Origin: Xestospongia bergquistia
Lineage: Eukaryota > Porifera > Demospongiae > Haplosclerida > Petrosiidae
Direction of reading: 5' to 3'
Assembly: GCA_963965975.1 (NCBI GenBank)
Contig: OZ014415.1
Span: 5,523,001 to 5,587,000, forward strand
Length of the DNA: 64,000 bases
The number at the start of each line of letters is the position of its first letter. Within the stretch, counting starts at the first letter, position 1. The position numbers were made by a program, and so were the translations under genes. Shown here piece after piece: positions 30,901-47,889 of the stretch. The notes under the pieces are model-generated. The model saw only the letters and a program-made list of their open reading frames with translations. It searched no databases and was not told the origin of the DNA.

Positions 30901-33062
30901 GATGATCAGTGCTAAATATAACATGTACCTATTAGTAACATCCATCCTGACAAACCAATCCCATACAGTAGTCCACCAATGAAAGCATTTAAGTACATCA
31001 TCATCATAATGATTTTAACATAAGAGTATCTAATGGTCACACCCACAATGAGTGCACCTAGTAATTCACCAACACTGATTATACTGACAATCCATGTATA
31101 CCATGTTTCACTAAGACCAAGTCCTGGTTGATCCTAAATGAATTACAACAGTTGTATTTGAACTATAGCCAACCTAGGGAGTATGTATAGTTGTTACCTT
31201 GTATTATTAAAATATCTGTTACACACAATATAGGTATAGCATTTAAATGAACAGAATACGCAGATACAATTAAATTATCGATTTTGTGCTATAATCATAA
31301 ACTTGTTCACATAATACTATTCCAATAATGATATATGTAATACACAGCACTTAAGAAACTACTTTTATCTCAATATGAAAAGTACTAAAGTGCAGAATCC
31401 TCACTGCAGCTAGACTATGACACAGTATTGTTAGTTTACCTCATTTATCTAGCAAGGTTTCATGCAGTGACAGTGTTCACTGTAGCTGCATGAAACTTGC
31501 TGAATAAAATAGGCAACAGAGGTTGTTTCAAACTAACACTATTATAATAATTGAAAATACACAAGTTATGATGGCAGCTATACCATAGCTGACAATACTT
31601 TAACTTAATGATGTGGCATAAACAGTTTTCCTAGCCAGCAGTTCTTTAAGGCTCTGTTTAAGTCAGTGAGAGTTGCAACAAAAATTGCTCACAAGTCAAA
31701 CAACACAGAGCAAGCAAATGATAGTGTCATATGTTATTTGTCAAATAGATGTGGATACAAAGACCTTGTCGGAACAGGTAAGAATTAAATTGCCATAACT
31801 TCATAATGAAACATTTCTAATGAAAATTTCTATATCACATTTGTAGATAATTGTATTTTGTATACACATTAATTTTCTTGGAGCAATCAAGTCTACCTTA
31901 TTGCCTGTGCATTTTTAACAGACAAACAGACAAAGAAGTACTGTAACCCTCACTCGTGTGAAGAGCAATGTACTTACATTTGGATTACTTGGATGAGTAG
32001 TACTAGTTACAAACTGATGTAGAGATGGAATGGCAATAAAGTAAGCCATTCCAAATGTATTTCCAACTACAAAAACTGTCCAGTTGCAAAACAAACGTCT
32101 CATCTCAGCTTCTGAGGAAAAAAACAGCATCAACATTTAGTAATAGTCTCTTTATATAAAATAAACTAGTTAATACTAATGAAGCTATTAATATTTTGAC
32201 ACCTTGAAGTCCAATAGAAAGTTAATACCATCTAATTATGTATAACATGCAAACCTTCTCTAGATACTTCATTATACTAAAGTCTATTATGTTACCTTTG
32301 ACCTAACAAATCACTTTAGTAGATTAATCATGTTTTAATACAGAAATTTATATATGTCTTTAACTCCTTACTATAATACTTTTTTATGAATAATAGATCT
32401 ATCTTTGACACTATCAAGATTACAGGATTGCATGTAATACATTAACAAGAAGCACTTATAATTTTGAAAATTGAACTAACTTTAGTGTAGAAAACAAATG
32501 TCGAAAGTTAATATGATTAGATGTTATTAGCATTAAAAACTGTGTGGAGGTGGGAGGCAAAGGAGAACACTTATTTTGTGTAGTTATCCCTTCCTCCTAA
32601 ATAGTTTCATTGGTAGTTCCCAAGAGGGAAGAGGTTGGCTACAAAAGACTACAGAACGCTATCAAAATACATGCATGTGTGTCTGAAGAATGAGGATGCA
32701 TCAGCAATGACTTCCAATTTCCTAAGAGTCTGTCATTTTAATACATGCTCAGCTCACGAAAGGCTCAGTACTGAAATGAATTACTACTCTTCCTTATAGG
32801 TGTGGCTCAAGCCAGCTAATAACAAGAAGGATCCACACATTTTTCATTGCATTTAGTATGGCATGAGAGGTTACAGTAATATATCAATATGAACACTGAC
32901 AAAAATTCCTTTTTTCTATCTCTGTTAATTTTCTGTGTTAATCCTGTCCAGATATATAGTTACTAAAACAGGCTGACTTATTTCATTTAATTGTCAGAGA
33001 TAACAATAACCATACTGACTTTTCTTCTTGTCATGGTTTGTCTTGTTACAGCACAAATCCAT
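27969..33062 (-). CDS. MFSD8/CLN7-like major facilitator transporter
   Basis: Ten exons (right to left): 33062-33020, 32111-31978, 31133-30929, 30883-30701, 30654-30440, 30372-30206, 29748-28749, 28700-28637, 28504-28383, 28091-27969. All junctions are GT-AG and in phase, giving 751 aa. Seen: a short charged N-terminus (MDLCCNKTNHDKKK), then MFS helices with the family-typical GRFFQGLTFGGLQV loop-helix motif. Then comes a very large extramembrane loop (about residues 346-605) rich in Cys and N-glycosylation sequons, ending in YCDRCNHVC, and the last helices (GLMIASGALARGTGPLWG, LLLSGVQLMVIIFFILLY). Vertebrate MFSD8 is a lysosomal/endosomal membrane protein of about 520 residues, so this one is longer, mainly because of the loop. 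Subfamily assignment is by pattern and moderately sure; the MFS class is safe. The ATG lies 160 bp downstream of the stop of the preceding same-strand gene. Confidence 0.82.
31451..31502. repeat. Near-perfect inverted repeat (hairpin) in an MFSD8 intron
   Basis: About 25-base arms fold on each other: AGCAAGGTTTCATGCAG on the left and CTGCATGAAACTTGCT on the right, with a further partly paired inner stretch (TGACAGTG / TTCACTGTA). It lies in the second intron of the MFSD8-like gene. It could be a short MITE-like element or a small-RNA precursor; the sequence alone cannot separate these. Confidence 0.7.
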
Positions 33063-33222
33063 GTTTGACCTCAAGCTGCTGAGAGACCCGAATACTAATT
33101 GGACTTGTTCCGTATACTATGCATTTGGTTCAGTAATCAGTATACTCCCGTACACGTTTGATAGTACAGGTGCAACAAAAATTAATAATTAATAATATCT
33201 TTATTACCAAATATAGCATATT

Positions 33223-36200
33223 TTATAATAAATGGCAAACTCCTGACTCTTCTCTTCCTTTTGAAACAACATTCTCTAATCCATTATGAACCAATATTGC
33301 AACTTCTGAATGACTTGGTCCATCTGAAAATGGATTCAAAACTTAAAGTGGAACATTAGTACATACCTTTCAGTAACTTTATTATATCTTCATTTTCTTT
33401 GATGCCAAATTCCTTGGCAAGAAGAAGAGGGGTTTTATCCTCATGGTCTACAGGATTTGGATCAGCTCCATGATGTAATAACAGCTAAAGATCAAAAAAG
33501 TATTAGTGCTACTTAATACATAAGTAGTAACACACTTTTAACAATTCAATTTGATCATAGAGTGTGGCATAATGAACAGCAGTACGTCCATAATTATCCC
33601 TGACATTGAGATCTAGAGCATGTGTTTCTGAAAAAAAAGAAGATATTTGTAAAACAATACTTTTATAATCCTTATACTTTTGGAGTTATCACTGTTGAAA
33701 AAAAAAAGAAAGGAATATTGTATCATCCCTACATAGAGACAATTTATGTATGTAGCTTATGCTATTATACAATATATTCAATGCTGTTTACACTTTGTGC
33801 TCAATTCATCTTACAAAGACTTCACAAGTTATGAAGATAATTTTGAACCAAATAAATATTAAACCAAAGGAAGCATCAAGGAAATAATAATGGGTACCGT
33901 GAGATAATTAAGATTGGCCATTTTATTAATGATCTCATTATTATTCTAAACACCAGTTGTTGGAACTAAAGATAATAGGCTATTGTACACAATGTTAACT
34001 TACTAACTTTTTAGTGTATCAATAACAGCAACTATATAGTTAGAACAGTCACTTGCACTAGCATGATGCAATGGAGTCAGTCCATTCTTGTCAGGACAAC
34101 TAGCAAGTTTTGGAGAGATATTTAAAAGGCACTAGATAGAAAAACAAATTGAAAATTGATAGTGAATGAATGCTATAATTAACCTGTAAACATTGTAATG
34201 ACTTTCGCTCTATAGCATAATTGGCAAAAGTCTTTCCAGATGAATCCAGTTTCAGTAAATCGATACATCTAATAGGACCAATTAATATAAACACTTCATG
34301 TAATTTTCCATACCTTGGTAATAACAACTTCAAGTGTTCTAAATGGTTATAAAAGATTGCCCAGTGGACTGGAGTTAAGCCACATTTATCTTTTCCATTT
34401 TCCATAGCTGATTTAGGTGAATATCTGTTAAAAGAATTTAAACTGATATTCTAATATTATTGAAATGTCAAAACAAACCTTAAGAGCATTTTCAAACAGT
34501 CAGCACTAGATGGTACTGTACTCCAATGGAAAGCAGTATGTAACTACAAGATAACAACATTGACAGAGTTATAAGTATGTATAGTGATTTACCATTTTAT
34601 CTTTAATACCTATGTTGGCTCCTTTCTTAAGTAATACAGTCAAAGTATCTTTATGGCCATTATAACATGCAATGTGAACTGACGTCAAACCATTTATGTC
34701 TCTTTGATCAATAATAGCTCCACGTTCAATTAGTGCATTACAGGATTTGGCCTATTAGTATAATTTTTTTAATACATAATCAAATAAGATGTGTTAATAT
34801 TATTTGCAGAGCAAACAACAGATTAATCATTGACCTTATTTCCTAGGGCTGAAAACATTAGAGGTGTACGATTTCTTTCGTCTCTCTTATCCACACCATA
34901 CCAATTAATGAGATGTGTGATAACTCCTGGTTCATTCTTTGTAGCTGCAGCATAATGGAGTGGATGAGGGTAATCACTACACCTGAAAAATAACATTATT
35001 TATTTAATTGTTATATTGTTCATGTCATTGTCATATTCACAATGTTTAAACTAACTTTTCCAATGTCTCCAGGTGAGGAACTTCAAATATAACCTTCAAA
35101 TTTGGAGTACCCTCAACTCCATTTCCCTGAAAATGACAGTTTATTAAATTTTATGTAAAGAGTAATGGTTTTTACTTCCTCTTCCTCATCCTCTTCCTCC
35201 TTTGCTTCCTCACTCTGTCCTTGTGCTATTATTAATAATGTAATTACTTTATTATATTTAATGTTGAATACTTACATTCAATAGACAGCCCATCTATCTC
35301 TTCTGTATTTCCTTCCAAGCAGATAAGAGCTGAAATTGATCTTCCATTATTAGAGAGTAGTGAGATATCAGTTTTTTCACTAGTAGATCTTGAAAGTGGA
35401 AGAGTGTTGGGCCGTTGTGGAACATCTTTCTCATTGTTCACACTTTCATAGGTAGGAGCACTACACTCAATACTTTTCTCTTGTACATTTGGACTAGTGC
35501 TGGATTTTGTTAAATCATCTGTTTCATTTGTCTGCAAGTTAGTGTCTTCTATTGTAAACACTTGAGTGTTCCCTTTTAAGTCTGTCTCAGTAGACATTGG
35601 ATGTGATACTTCTTCCACTTGTATAACTTGTATGGAAGATCTAATAGGTGTTGTTGATTCTTTGTCATCACGTAGCAAGGCTTGTATTTCCTCTGCCGAT
35701 ATTGGCTTAGTTCCAGGACGAGGGTCGCGAGCATAGTAGAATAGATTTACAGAATTAGCAAAGACACTGTAGGGTCAAAATATAGTAATGTATTACAATT
35801 TAATGTATTAAAATTATATGTGTCACCTTGAGCCTTCAGAGTGGAAAATAGCTCCTTTGTCAAGCATAATCTGACCAATTCGTTCAGCATCTTCTTCTGA
35901 CGTAACACCTGCTATATTTTTGACTAGCCACTTCACAATCTCATAACCAGAAAATACCGATCCTTTTCCTAAAAATAAATCCACTTCATAAAATAAAGTA
36001 TTGAATGCGTACTAAGGACGGCCAATAACTTGATTATTATGAAAAATTCCATAACAATCATAATGTGATATTTGCACAAACAACATTAATTTAGATTTCA
36101 ATATTACATTGTTTCTTTAATTGTGGTTACCTCTGTGGATTTTCACATGTTCCAATGATCCAGTACAAGCTCTTGGGACACCTTTATCTGGATCCTGGAT

Positions 36201-37719
36201 TACAACTATTAAAGCATCCATAGTCAAATCTTCTGATGACTGATCAGCAGAAATAGAGGAGTGTGATTTTGATGTAAAAGTATAGCATCCTGAAGCAGAC
36301 CTCCTGGGACTAGGCAAAGGGCTATGTTTAGAGAGATGCTCAGGTAAACCTAAGGTAATAAATGTAACCACAGCTATAAATATTTCTTTTACAGTGATTG
36401 TAAAACTATGATATCACTAACAATAATAATTCAGAATATTTAGTTTTACCTGTTTTGATACTGTGTGATTCATCATCACTCTCGTCACTATCCTCACTGT
36501 CACTCCCTCCTTTGTCACTGCCTCTTATAGCTGATACCAATGCTTTGGCTGCCAATTCAGCATCTTTGCTGTCATTTGATTCTTCAGCATTCTGCTGAGA
36601 TTCCTCATCAGATGTTCCTCCATATAGTTTTTGTAATTCCCTCATGTAGGCATTCATTAATGCTTCCTTTGCTAACTTAGTTTTATCTGGTTTGTTCTCA
36701 ATATTTCTTGCTTTAGATGCAAGTTGTAATATACCTGTACAGGCTTCATAGTGACTTGAATGCACTTTATTTGAGACGCAAGAAATAAGAAGAGTCTTAC
36801 AATTTCCTCCTAACGATTCTTTGATAATTTGCATAAGGATAGAATCTCCAGTCTTGTTAGGAATATTAGGCAAAACCTCCAGTGTCAATGTATGGACAAC
36901 TTGTACAAAGTCACTAACACTTTTGAGAGTTAGTGTAGTCGATGAATTGGCTGTTATGAGGTCTTGAAGATTAAGGTCATTTGGAATGTTGATAGTGACA
37001 AATGACAATGTACCACTGATGGGAGCAAACATTGAGCCAAATTTAGCAAATTGAACACCAATAGTAAATATAGTTTGGTAGACAGATTGTGATGATGTGG
37101 TCATTAACTTGACCTTGTCCCCATGTTGAAGTATCTTGATGACATCAGATGATTTCTTTGCTTCAGAAGTAGTTAGATCAACCAATTTGCTATCAGTAAT
37201 TTGTAATTGATCATCACCATTATGAACTTGGTTATCATCACTTTTAAAACTATGGAGCAGATCATGTGCTACTTCATTTTGCAAGAGAACATAAGAACAC
37301 GGTACAACTAAATTAGCAGATAAACCTGACTTATTGAGCTCCTTTAGACATCGAAATATTTGCTTTGCAGCCCTCATAACAATACCTGATGGTGTACAAA
37401 GAATGAGTTTATTGTGTCCAGCGTGAGAATCTCCAAGAGATATGACAGTTCCATGAAATCCTTCTAGAACACTATTGACTAATGGAGCGACGCTATGCGA
37501 ATAGATATCCCGTTCTGGTGACTGAGATGGAGGGAAAACGAAATCAAAATGAAATGCGAGTGAGGATGCTATGTGAGGGTGTGGCTCATCTTTGCAGACA
37601 GTCACTGATCCTGCATCATTTCTTCGTACAATAGAAACGTTGGAATCATCCGTCGTGGAACATCTACTGTCTTCGGATTCCATCAACTGCAGAATAGAGA
37701 CAAAGTATTTGTCTGCCAT
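33223..37719 (-). CDS. Kinesin-like (ATPase-dead) + DEP + ankyrin repeat protein
   Basis: Fifteen exons, all in phase, 1,081 aa: 37719-36450, 36349-36131, 35968-35827, 35766-35276, 35225-35176, 35126-35056, 34982-34835, 34751-34593, 34543-34479, 34424-34314, 34268-34184, 34131-34008, 33627-33536, 33484-33367, 33323-33223. Residues 1-345 follow the kinesin motor fold (FHFDFVFPPSQSPERDIY, PLVNSVLEGFHGT, ESLGGNCKTLLISCVS, LASKARNIENKP). The nucleotide-binding motifs are gone: the P-loop slot reads SLGDSHAGHNK, switch I reads TSSQSVYQTIF instead of SSRSH, and switch II reads INIPND instead of DLAGSE. An acidic Ser/Asp/Glu linker follows. Then comes a DEP domain of R7-RGS type (about 465-570: IQDPDKGVP, VFSGYEIVKWLVKN), a Ser/Thr-rich linker, a Glu-rich exon, and about nine ankyrin repeats (750-1060: PLHYAAA, NGLTPLHHA, YGRTAVHYA). 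The start is the ATG in AAGATGG. AATAAA lies 18 bp after the stop. Likely a microtubule or scaffold protein rather than a motor (inference). Confidence 0.82.
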
Positions 37720-37769
37720 CTTGCATAGCACCAACGCCCATTTGAGGTAATTTAAAATAAATATTAATT

Positions 37770-40040
37770 TTATTCATTTTTGAAAGCACATAGTGCAAAG
37801 CAACGTGGTGACAATACGGGAGAGAAAACTTGATACAACCACGCAGTTTGTAAACCAGAGCTAACCTACAAATTTGGATCAAACCAAATAAAACAATTAC
37901 ATGAGTAACTTTACTTGGTGTTCAAGGAGAAACAATAATCTGTCCAACAAAAGTATAGATTCAATAACAGGTGCTAAAATAGCTCTTATCTATACAAAAG
38001 TAACACAATAGTTATTATAATATACAACTAAACCTGTACGAAACATTGCATTTCAGTTAGTCTTGGCAAAAAATGGTGATAATACATATCCAGTACTTCA
38101 TCTGAGGGTTGTTGTTCAGGAGACAAGTTGAGACGTGAAAATGCTTTTTTAGCATAATCAATGAAGTCTTTGTATTTCTTGATACGTCCAACACGAAAGT
38201 CTTTGGAACTAAGACAAAATGATTAGAGAAATAAATTCAGGGGCTCACTTTTCTCTATTCTTGATAAGCTTCATTTCTTGCTGAAATATGACCTAATAAT
38301 CCAACTAAACCAGATTATGATATCTATTGTCATCTTTATCACCTGAAGAATTGCCCTGTAAAATACTGATTTAAGAGCATTTCCTGATGTAATATCACAA
38401 AACAAAGCTTCATTTTGACCAGCCAACATACGAATATTACGACCAAGAGTGGAACTTTTTTCTAATAAAAACTCACTCATTGGAAAACCAGGAACATCAT
38501 CTAAATGTACAAAATCATAACATGTTCAGAAAACAACCAATTAACTGCAGTACCTCCAGGTATGTCATCTTTTTCAGTCACATGATGATAACAACAACCA
38601 ACTAAACACAATACCTTCAATGTATTACATTTGACAAACTCCCTCATAATAATACTAGCTAGATCACCACATGTATGTAGACCAACTAGTGCAGTAGACT
38701 CATGAACATTGAACCACCTAATCCCATTATCTTTTATTAAATCCAAAATACTGTCACTCTGGGAGTCCAGGCAACATGTTAAAGGAGTGTAAGACTGGTT
38801 ATCTTTAACTTGTAGGCCAGTGGTAAATCCCTTATCATCTCTATCCAAGTCATCATTAGTTTCAGTTACTATTTGATCATGTTCAATGAAAGACATCTCT
38901 TCAGTTGGTTGGTCTTTTTGCATAGCTGTTAAGTCCTGACTATAATCACATCCAACTTCCATAGACAAGATATTTTCATAACCTATGGATGTATTGTTTG
39001 CTGTCACAGTTAATGGTAATGGTAACTGTAGTGTCTCTTGAAATATTGTTTCCTCATGTGGATAAGAATTGAATGAATTACTCTCTGGATACGATTGTGT
39101 TTGTTTTTTATCTCCAAAATACTTCTCAACTTTTCGACAACGCTCTAATGCACTCTGAGTATTAACTGGTTGAGAGTCAATACCAATAACTTTCAATTTA
39201 TGCTGAAATGATAGAGACTCACTCAAATATCCTTTACCACTTCCTATATCAATGACCTATAGATACAGATGGACAATAAGCATTTAATTAGTATCACACA
39301 ATTCAGGGAGCATGGAGAAAGGGTTACAGAATGCGTGGGTACCAATAGCATATTCACGTCTAATCATGTGTATAGTCAAAGATTACCATATATTATACAA
39401 AGCCTACTAACAGTAGCTTGGACCACCAGTAAATGTATCCTTACATAACATTTTACTATATTATTACATGTGACTTTGAAAGTTAACTTTTAGTTGTTTT
39501 AATTTTTTATTTAGATTGTTTCTTTGTTATTTCAATTACAATAGTAGATGTATAATGAAATATTAGATATATACCTGTTGAATTCCAAGTGGAGAAATAA
39601 TCCTCTTAACTAAGTCTGCCATTTTCTCTACTTCGTGCACTTTCTTCTTACACATACCAAACTGATCTAAGCAAGATGGATTGTAATTGTTATGGGAGGG
39701 CGGGGTTTCCAGCATATATTCATGCGAAAGTAGTTTTAGGTGATGAATTGTCAATAAAAATTCTTTTAAAGGTCCTACAGAAATATAACTAATGTTTTAT
39801 AATGAATATTACTTGCAAACCCTATTTACCTTGTGTAAGCTTTTCTGGATAAAGAAACTCTTTAGGTTCTTGCAAAGAAAGTAAGTCTACTTTCCATTCT
39901 TCAGGAATTATTCGTTGCCAGTGGTTCTCTGTGAAGTAATCCACTGTATGGGAGTTAGCAATTGATCTGTATTGAAATATAAAATCGTAGAGCTGTTCCA
40001 GTCTTTCTGTAGCTTGTTCTCTGTTAAGCTTCCATTCCAT
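37770..40040 (-). CDS. METTL25-like SAM-dependent methyltransferase
   Basis: Eight exons, in phase, 549 aa: 40040-39830, 39774-39575, 39256-38554, 38500-38343, 38280-38249, 38208-38034, 37989-37915, 37865-37770. The SAM-binding motif I is VIDIGSGKGYLSESLSF at residue 138. A long low-complexity insertion separates it from the second conserved block (STALVGLHTCGDLASIIM, LVGCCYHHVTE), as in METTL25/RRNAD1-type proteins. The family C-terminus follows: GFPMSEFL, LGRNIRMLA, ALKSVFYRAILQ, and finally VFSPVLSPRCFALCAFK. Human METTL25 is about 600 aa. One splice choice (GGAG|GT at 38554) gives the slightly odd IPGDDVPGFPM join. The substrate cannot be told from sequence. It is divergent from the ANKIB1-like gene (81 bp between ATGs). 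Its stop codon lies inside an AATAAA (37769-37774), 50 bp before the next gene's ATG. Confidence 0.88.
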
Positions 40041-40121
40041 CTGAGAGGAGTGGTAGTTGGTAAATCAGTAAAATCACGCCCCTAATCATTGGTAATGAAA
40101 TTTCTCTGACAAAGAAAGAAG
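40041..40121. promoter_or_regulatory. Presumed bidirectional promoter METTL25 / ANKIB1
   Basis: Only 81 bp separate the two divergent start codons, so both 5' UTRs and the core promoters must lie here or overlap into coding sequence. No TATA box is evident. Confidence 0.55.
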
Positions 40122-42473
40122 ATGGGAGGTGCACAGTCGAAGCAATTCTTTCGAGCTTTGAAGGAAGGAGACGAACAAAAAGCCCTTGATCTTTACGATT
40201 CGACTAAAGAATTAAAAGAGATTAATCCTAACCAAAGTTATGGAAGATTTTATAGAAGCGTAACTCCTCTCCACTTGGCAGCAAAGCGAGGCTTCTCGAA
40301 ACTATTCAAAACCTTTATGATTAATGGAGGTCTTGCCAACCAAAGAGACAGTCGTAAACAATCAGTAGTTCATCACATATGCTGTGCATCTAATGGTAGT
40401 AATGTTAATGTTGATGATATTCGAGCAGATATGCTTTTGTTTTTAATCAATTTCTGCACGGCTCCTGAAACTGTTTGCCCTGACAAGCATTTAAGTTGTC
40501 AGATTCTTGACCTTAATGGACAAGACAAAGCCCTAAATACACCACTCCATTTGGCAGCTTCTTCAGGGTTAACGTTGTGTTGTAAAATCCTACTCAATCA
40601 TGGTGCTGCTGTGCATCTTCTCAATATTGCTGGTCAAACAGCATTTACTGCAGCTGAAATTTCAGGCCATACAGAAATTGTGAAACTTTTAGAACCTAAA
40701 ATGGTTTTTATGGTGACATCAGAGGCTGCGCTGGTTGTCGAGAAACCATCTCCATTACGAATGGAATCATATCAAGGTGTTCAAAAGCAAGACATTATGG
40801 AGATCAAAACAGAAATAGTTGAACACACAGCGTCAATTTTAGATATACCTCTGCCCGCAGCTGAACAATTGCTATACCATTACAGTTGGTCGCAACAACT
40901 TATCATTGATGCATGGCTAGATGATCCAGTCAAGGTGTGTGATACAGCTAAAGTCAAACTACCAGCAGTCCGTCAGACAAGTTTAGCTGTTGAAGTAGCT
41001 CAAATGAGACAATTGTCAAAGGAAGAACATATATGTGAAATTTGTGGCGATATATGTTTAGAAGTAGTACCTAACCCAGGATGTAATCATGCCTTCTGTA
41101 AAGATTGTTGGCAGGAATATTTACGTTGTAAGATCACGGAAGGGAAAGTAGTCAATATACCATGTCCAGGATTTGGTTGTAATGATTATATTGTTCATGA
41201 AATGGTTATGAAGTTGATGCCAACTAATCTCGATAGTAAATTTGCAGATTTTGATATTGGGGCTTTTATTGAAGCTAATCCAAACACTCGATGGTGTCCA
41301 TATCCTGGTTGTGAGCGAGTAGTACATTTGAAACTCGAACAGCAACACAGTTTAGAAGGTCCTGATGGGAGTGGCAATGGAGCTCAGTCTAATCCAACTC
41401 CAAGAAATGTTGATTGTGGTATTGGGCACTTCTTTTGCTGGGCATGTTCTGAAGAAGCACACGATCCATGTAGCTGTGAGACGTGGAAACTATGGAAAGC
41501 AAGAATTGAGAGCATTGAAGGAACAGATCCTAGTTCTAAACTAGTTGATAAAGTAACCAGTGAAGCTTGGATAGCAAAAAATAGCAAACCCTGTCCAAAA
41601 TGTAAAATGTCCATTGAAAAGAATGATGGTTGTAACCACATGACTTGTTCTAAGTGTGGACATGATTTCTGTTGGGTATGTTTAGGTCGTTGGGCTATTC
41701 ATGGGAGTCGTACAGGAGGGTATTATCAATGTAATCGTTTCCGAGCAGCTAAAAGAGCTAAAGATCATCTTGATGCATTGAAACAGAAAGCAGAAGCAGA
41801 ATCTAAAAAGAAGAATACTCGCTACTTCAAACATGTCTATAGCAGATACACAAATCATATTCATAGTCTTAAATTAGAAGAAGAACTTCAGACAAAAATG
41901 CCAGAGAAGATGGCAGCTGTTATAGCCAGTGCTTTAGCAAACACTCAAAATGTTGCATCTGCTAATGAAGGAAAATTTGCAAAGGATGCAATTCGTGAGC
42001 TAGTGAAAGCACGTGTAGTTTTGCGTTCATCATATGCTCTGAGTTATTATGTGGAATCTGATGGAAATAGAGATGGTCTAATGAAAATAGTTGCTCCATT
42101 AGAGAAGGCAGCCGAAAGTCTAGCTGAAATGATAGCTCGTCCTCACCTTTGCACTCCAAAAGATAAGATTATCTTAGCCACTATAAAATGCCGTGAAGTT
42201 CGGCGACATTTAATACCCAAGGCAAGAGAATATAATGTACATCATGTAGAATTGCCTCCATTGGAAGACCCAGAAGATGATTCAAGATCACAATTGTCAA
42301 TATCATCTAATTCTGATATTGAATCTGACTATTCTGATCCACCATCTCCACCCTCACCATTATCACCCAATGAAGACGTATATCTTCCAAGAAATGAATT
42401 AGAAGTTTATTTAGAAGAAAATAGTGAAGATTCAGACGTGGACTCATATGATTCCTATGACTCATACTATTGA
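40122..42473 (+). CDS. ANKIB1-like RBR E3 ubiquitin ligase (intronless)
   Basis: A single open frame of 783 aa. The N-terminus MGGAQSKQ fits N-myristoylation (Gly2, Ser6). Ankyrin repeats at about 46-80 and 138-195 (TPLHLAA twice) are followed by a UBA-like helical segment (about 227-275). The RING1-IBR-RING2 unit follows: RING1 from Cys305 (CEICGDIC), IBR with RWCPYPGCERVV and FFCWACSEEAHDPC, and RING2 from Cys491 (CPKCKMSIEKNDGCNHMTC). By alignment with the Ariadne family, Cys509 in HMTC is the candidate catalytic cysteine that takes the ubiquitin thioester. An Ariadne-like helical region (about 530-690) and an acidic Ser/Asp tail complete it. Vertebrate ANKIB1 is about 1,090 aa and multi-exonic, so absence of any intron is unusual beside its intron-rich neighbours. 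It is convergent with the MNK gene (294 bp between stops). Confidence 0.93.
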   Translation: MGGAQSKQFFRALKEGDEQKALDLYDSTKELKEINPNQSYGRFYRSVTPLHLAAKRGFSKLFKTFMINGGLANQRDSRKQSVVHHICCASNGSNVNVDDIRADMLLFLINFCTAPETVCPDKHLSCQILDLNGQDKALNTPLHLAASSGLTLCCKILLNHGAAVHLLNIAGQTAFTAAEISGHTEIVKLLEPKMVFMVTSEAALVVEKPSPLRMESYQGVQKQDIMEIKTEIVEHTASILDIPLPAAEQLLYHYSWSQQLIIDAWLDDPVKVCDTAKVKLPAVRQTSLAVEVAQMRQLSKEEHICEICGDICLEVVPNPGCNHAFCKDCWQEYLRCKITEGKVVNIPCPGFGCNDYIVHEMVMKLMPTNLDSKFADFDIGAFIEANPNTRWCPYPGCERVVHLKLEQQHSLEGPDGSGNGAQSNPTPRNVDCGIGHFFCWACSEEAHDPCSCETWKLWKARIESIEGTDPSSKLVDKVTSEAWIAKNSKPCPKCKMSIEKNDGCNHMTCSKCGHDFCWVCLGRWAIHGSRTGGYYQCNRFRAAKRAKDHLDALKQKAEAESKKKNTRYFKHVYSRYTNHIHSLKLEEELQTKMPEKMAAVIASALANTQNVASANEGKFAKDAIRELVKARVVLRSSYALSYYVESDGNRDGLMKIVAPLEKAAESLAEMIARPHLCTPKDKIILATIKCREVRRHLIPKAREYNVHHVELPPLEDPEDDSRSQLSISSNSDIESDYSDPPSPPSPLSPNEDVYLPRNELEVYLEENSEDSDVDSYDSYDSYY

Positions 42474-42767
42474 AATAATACTAATTATTTGGTTGAGTTT
42501 GAATTAAATTTTATATGACAGGTTTTCAATTCTATTAACATGTTTTTATATATAATGTAGTCGTGTGTTATCATCAATGAACAGAAGTGAATTTATCATA
42601 TTCTCACAATGAATTAATGGAATATGTATAATATAAATAATCAAGTAGAGGTTTATATTTTCAAGTAACTATATTATGCATCATCAGGAGAACAAACACA
42701 AAAATAGAGCAAAAATAAGTTATTGCAAAAATAATTTATTAGAGGTACGACAACATATTGTAACTAG

Positions 42768-47778
<5,011 letters not shown>

Positions 47779-47889
47779 AATATTTGCTACTCCTAATCGC
47801 AATGAGGCAATCCCTATATGCAAAGTATTGATTAACTTAGCCTGGAGGCGTTGCTGGCAATTCAGTAAATGTCTCGATACTTGTCGAGT
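47779..47889. promoter_or_regulatory. Presumed bidirectional promoter MNK / DEP-PH-GPx
   Basis: 111 bp lie between the divergent start codons. The stretch contains no other exon that joins in frame on either strand. Confidence 0.5.

Noticed and set aside
41121..42159. Several minus-strand frames of 60-85 codons under the ANKIB1-like gene
   Set aside because: Antisense shadows of a strongly conserved RBR coding sequence.
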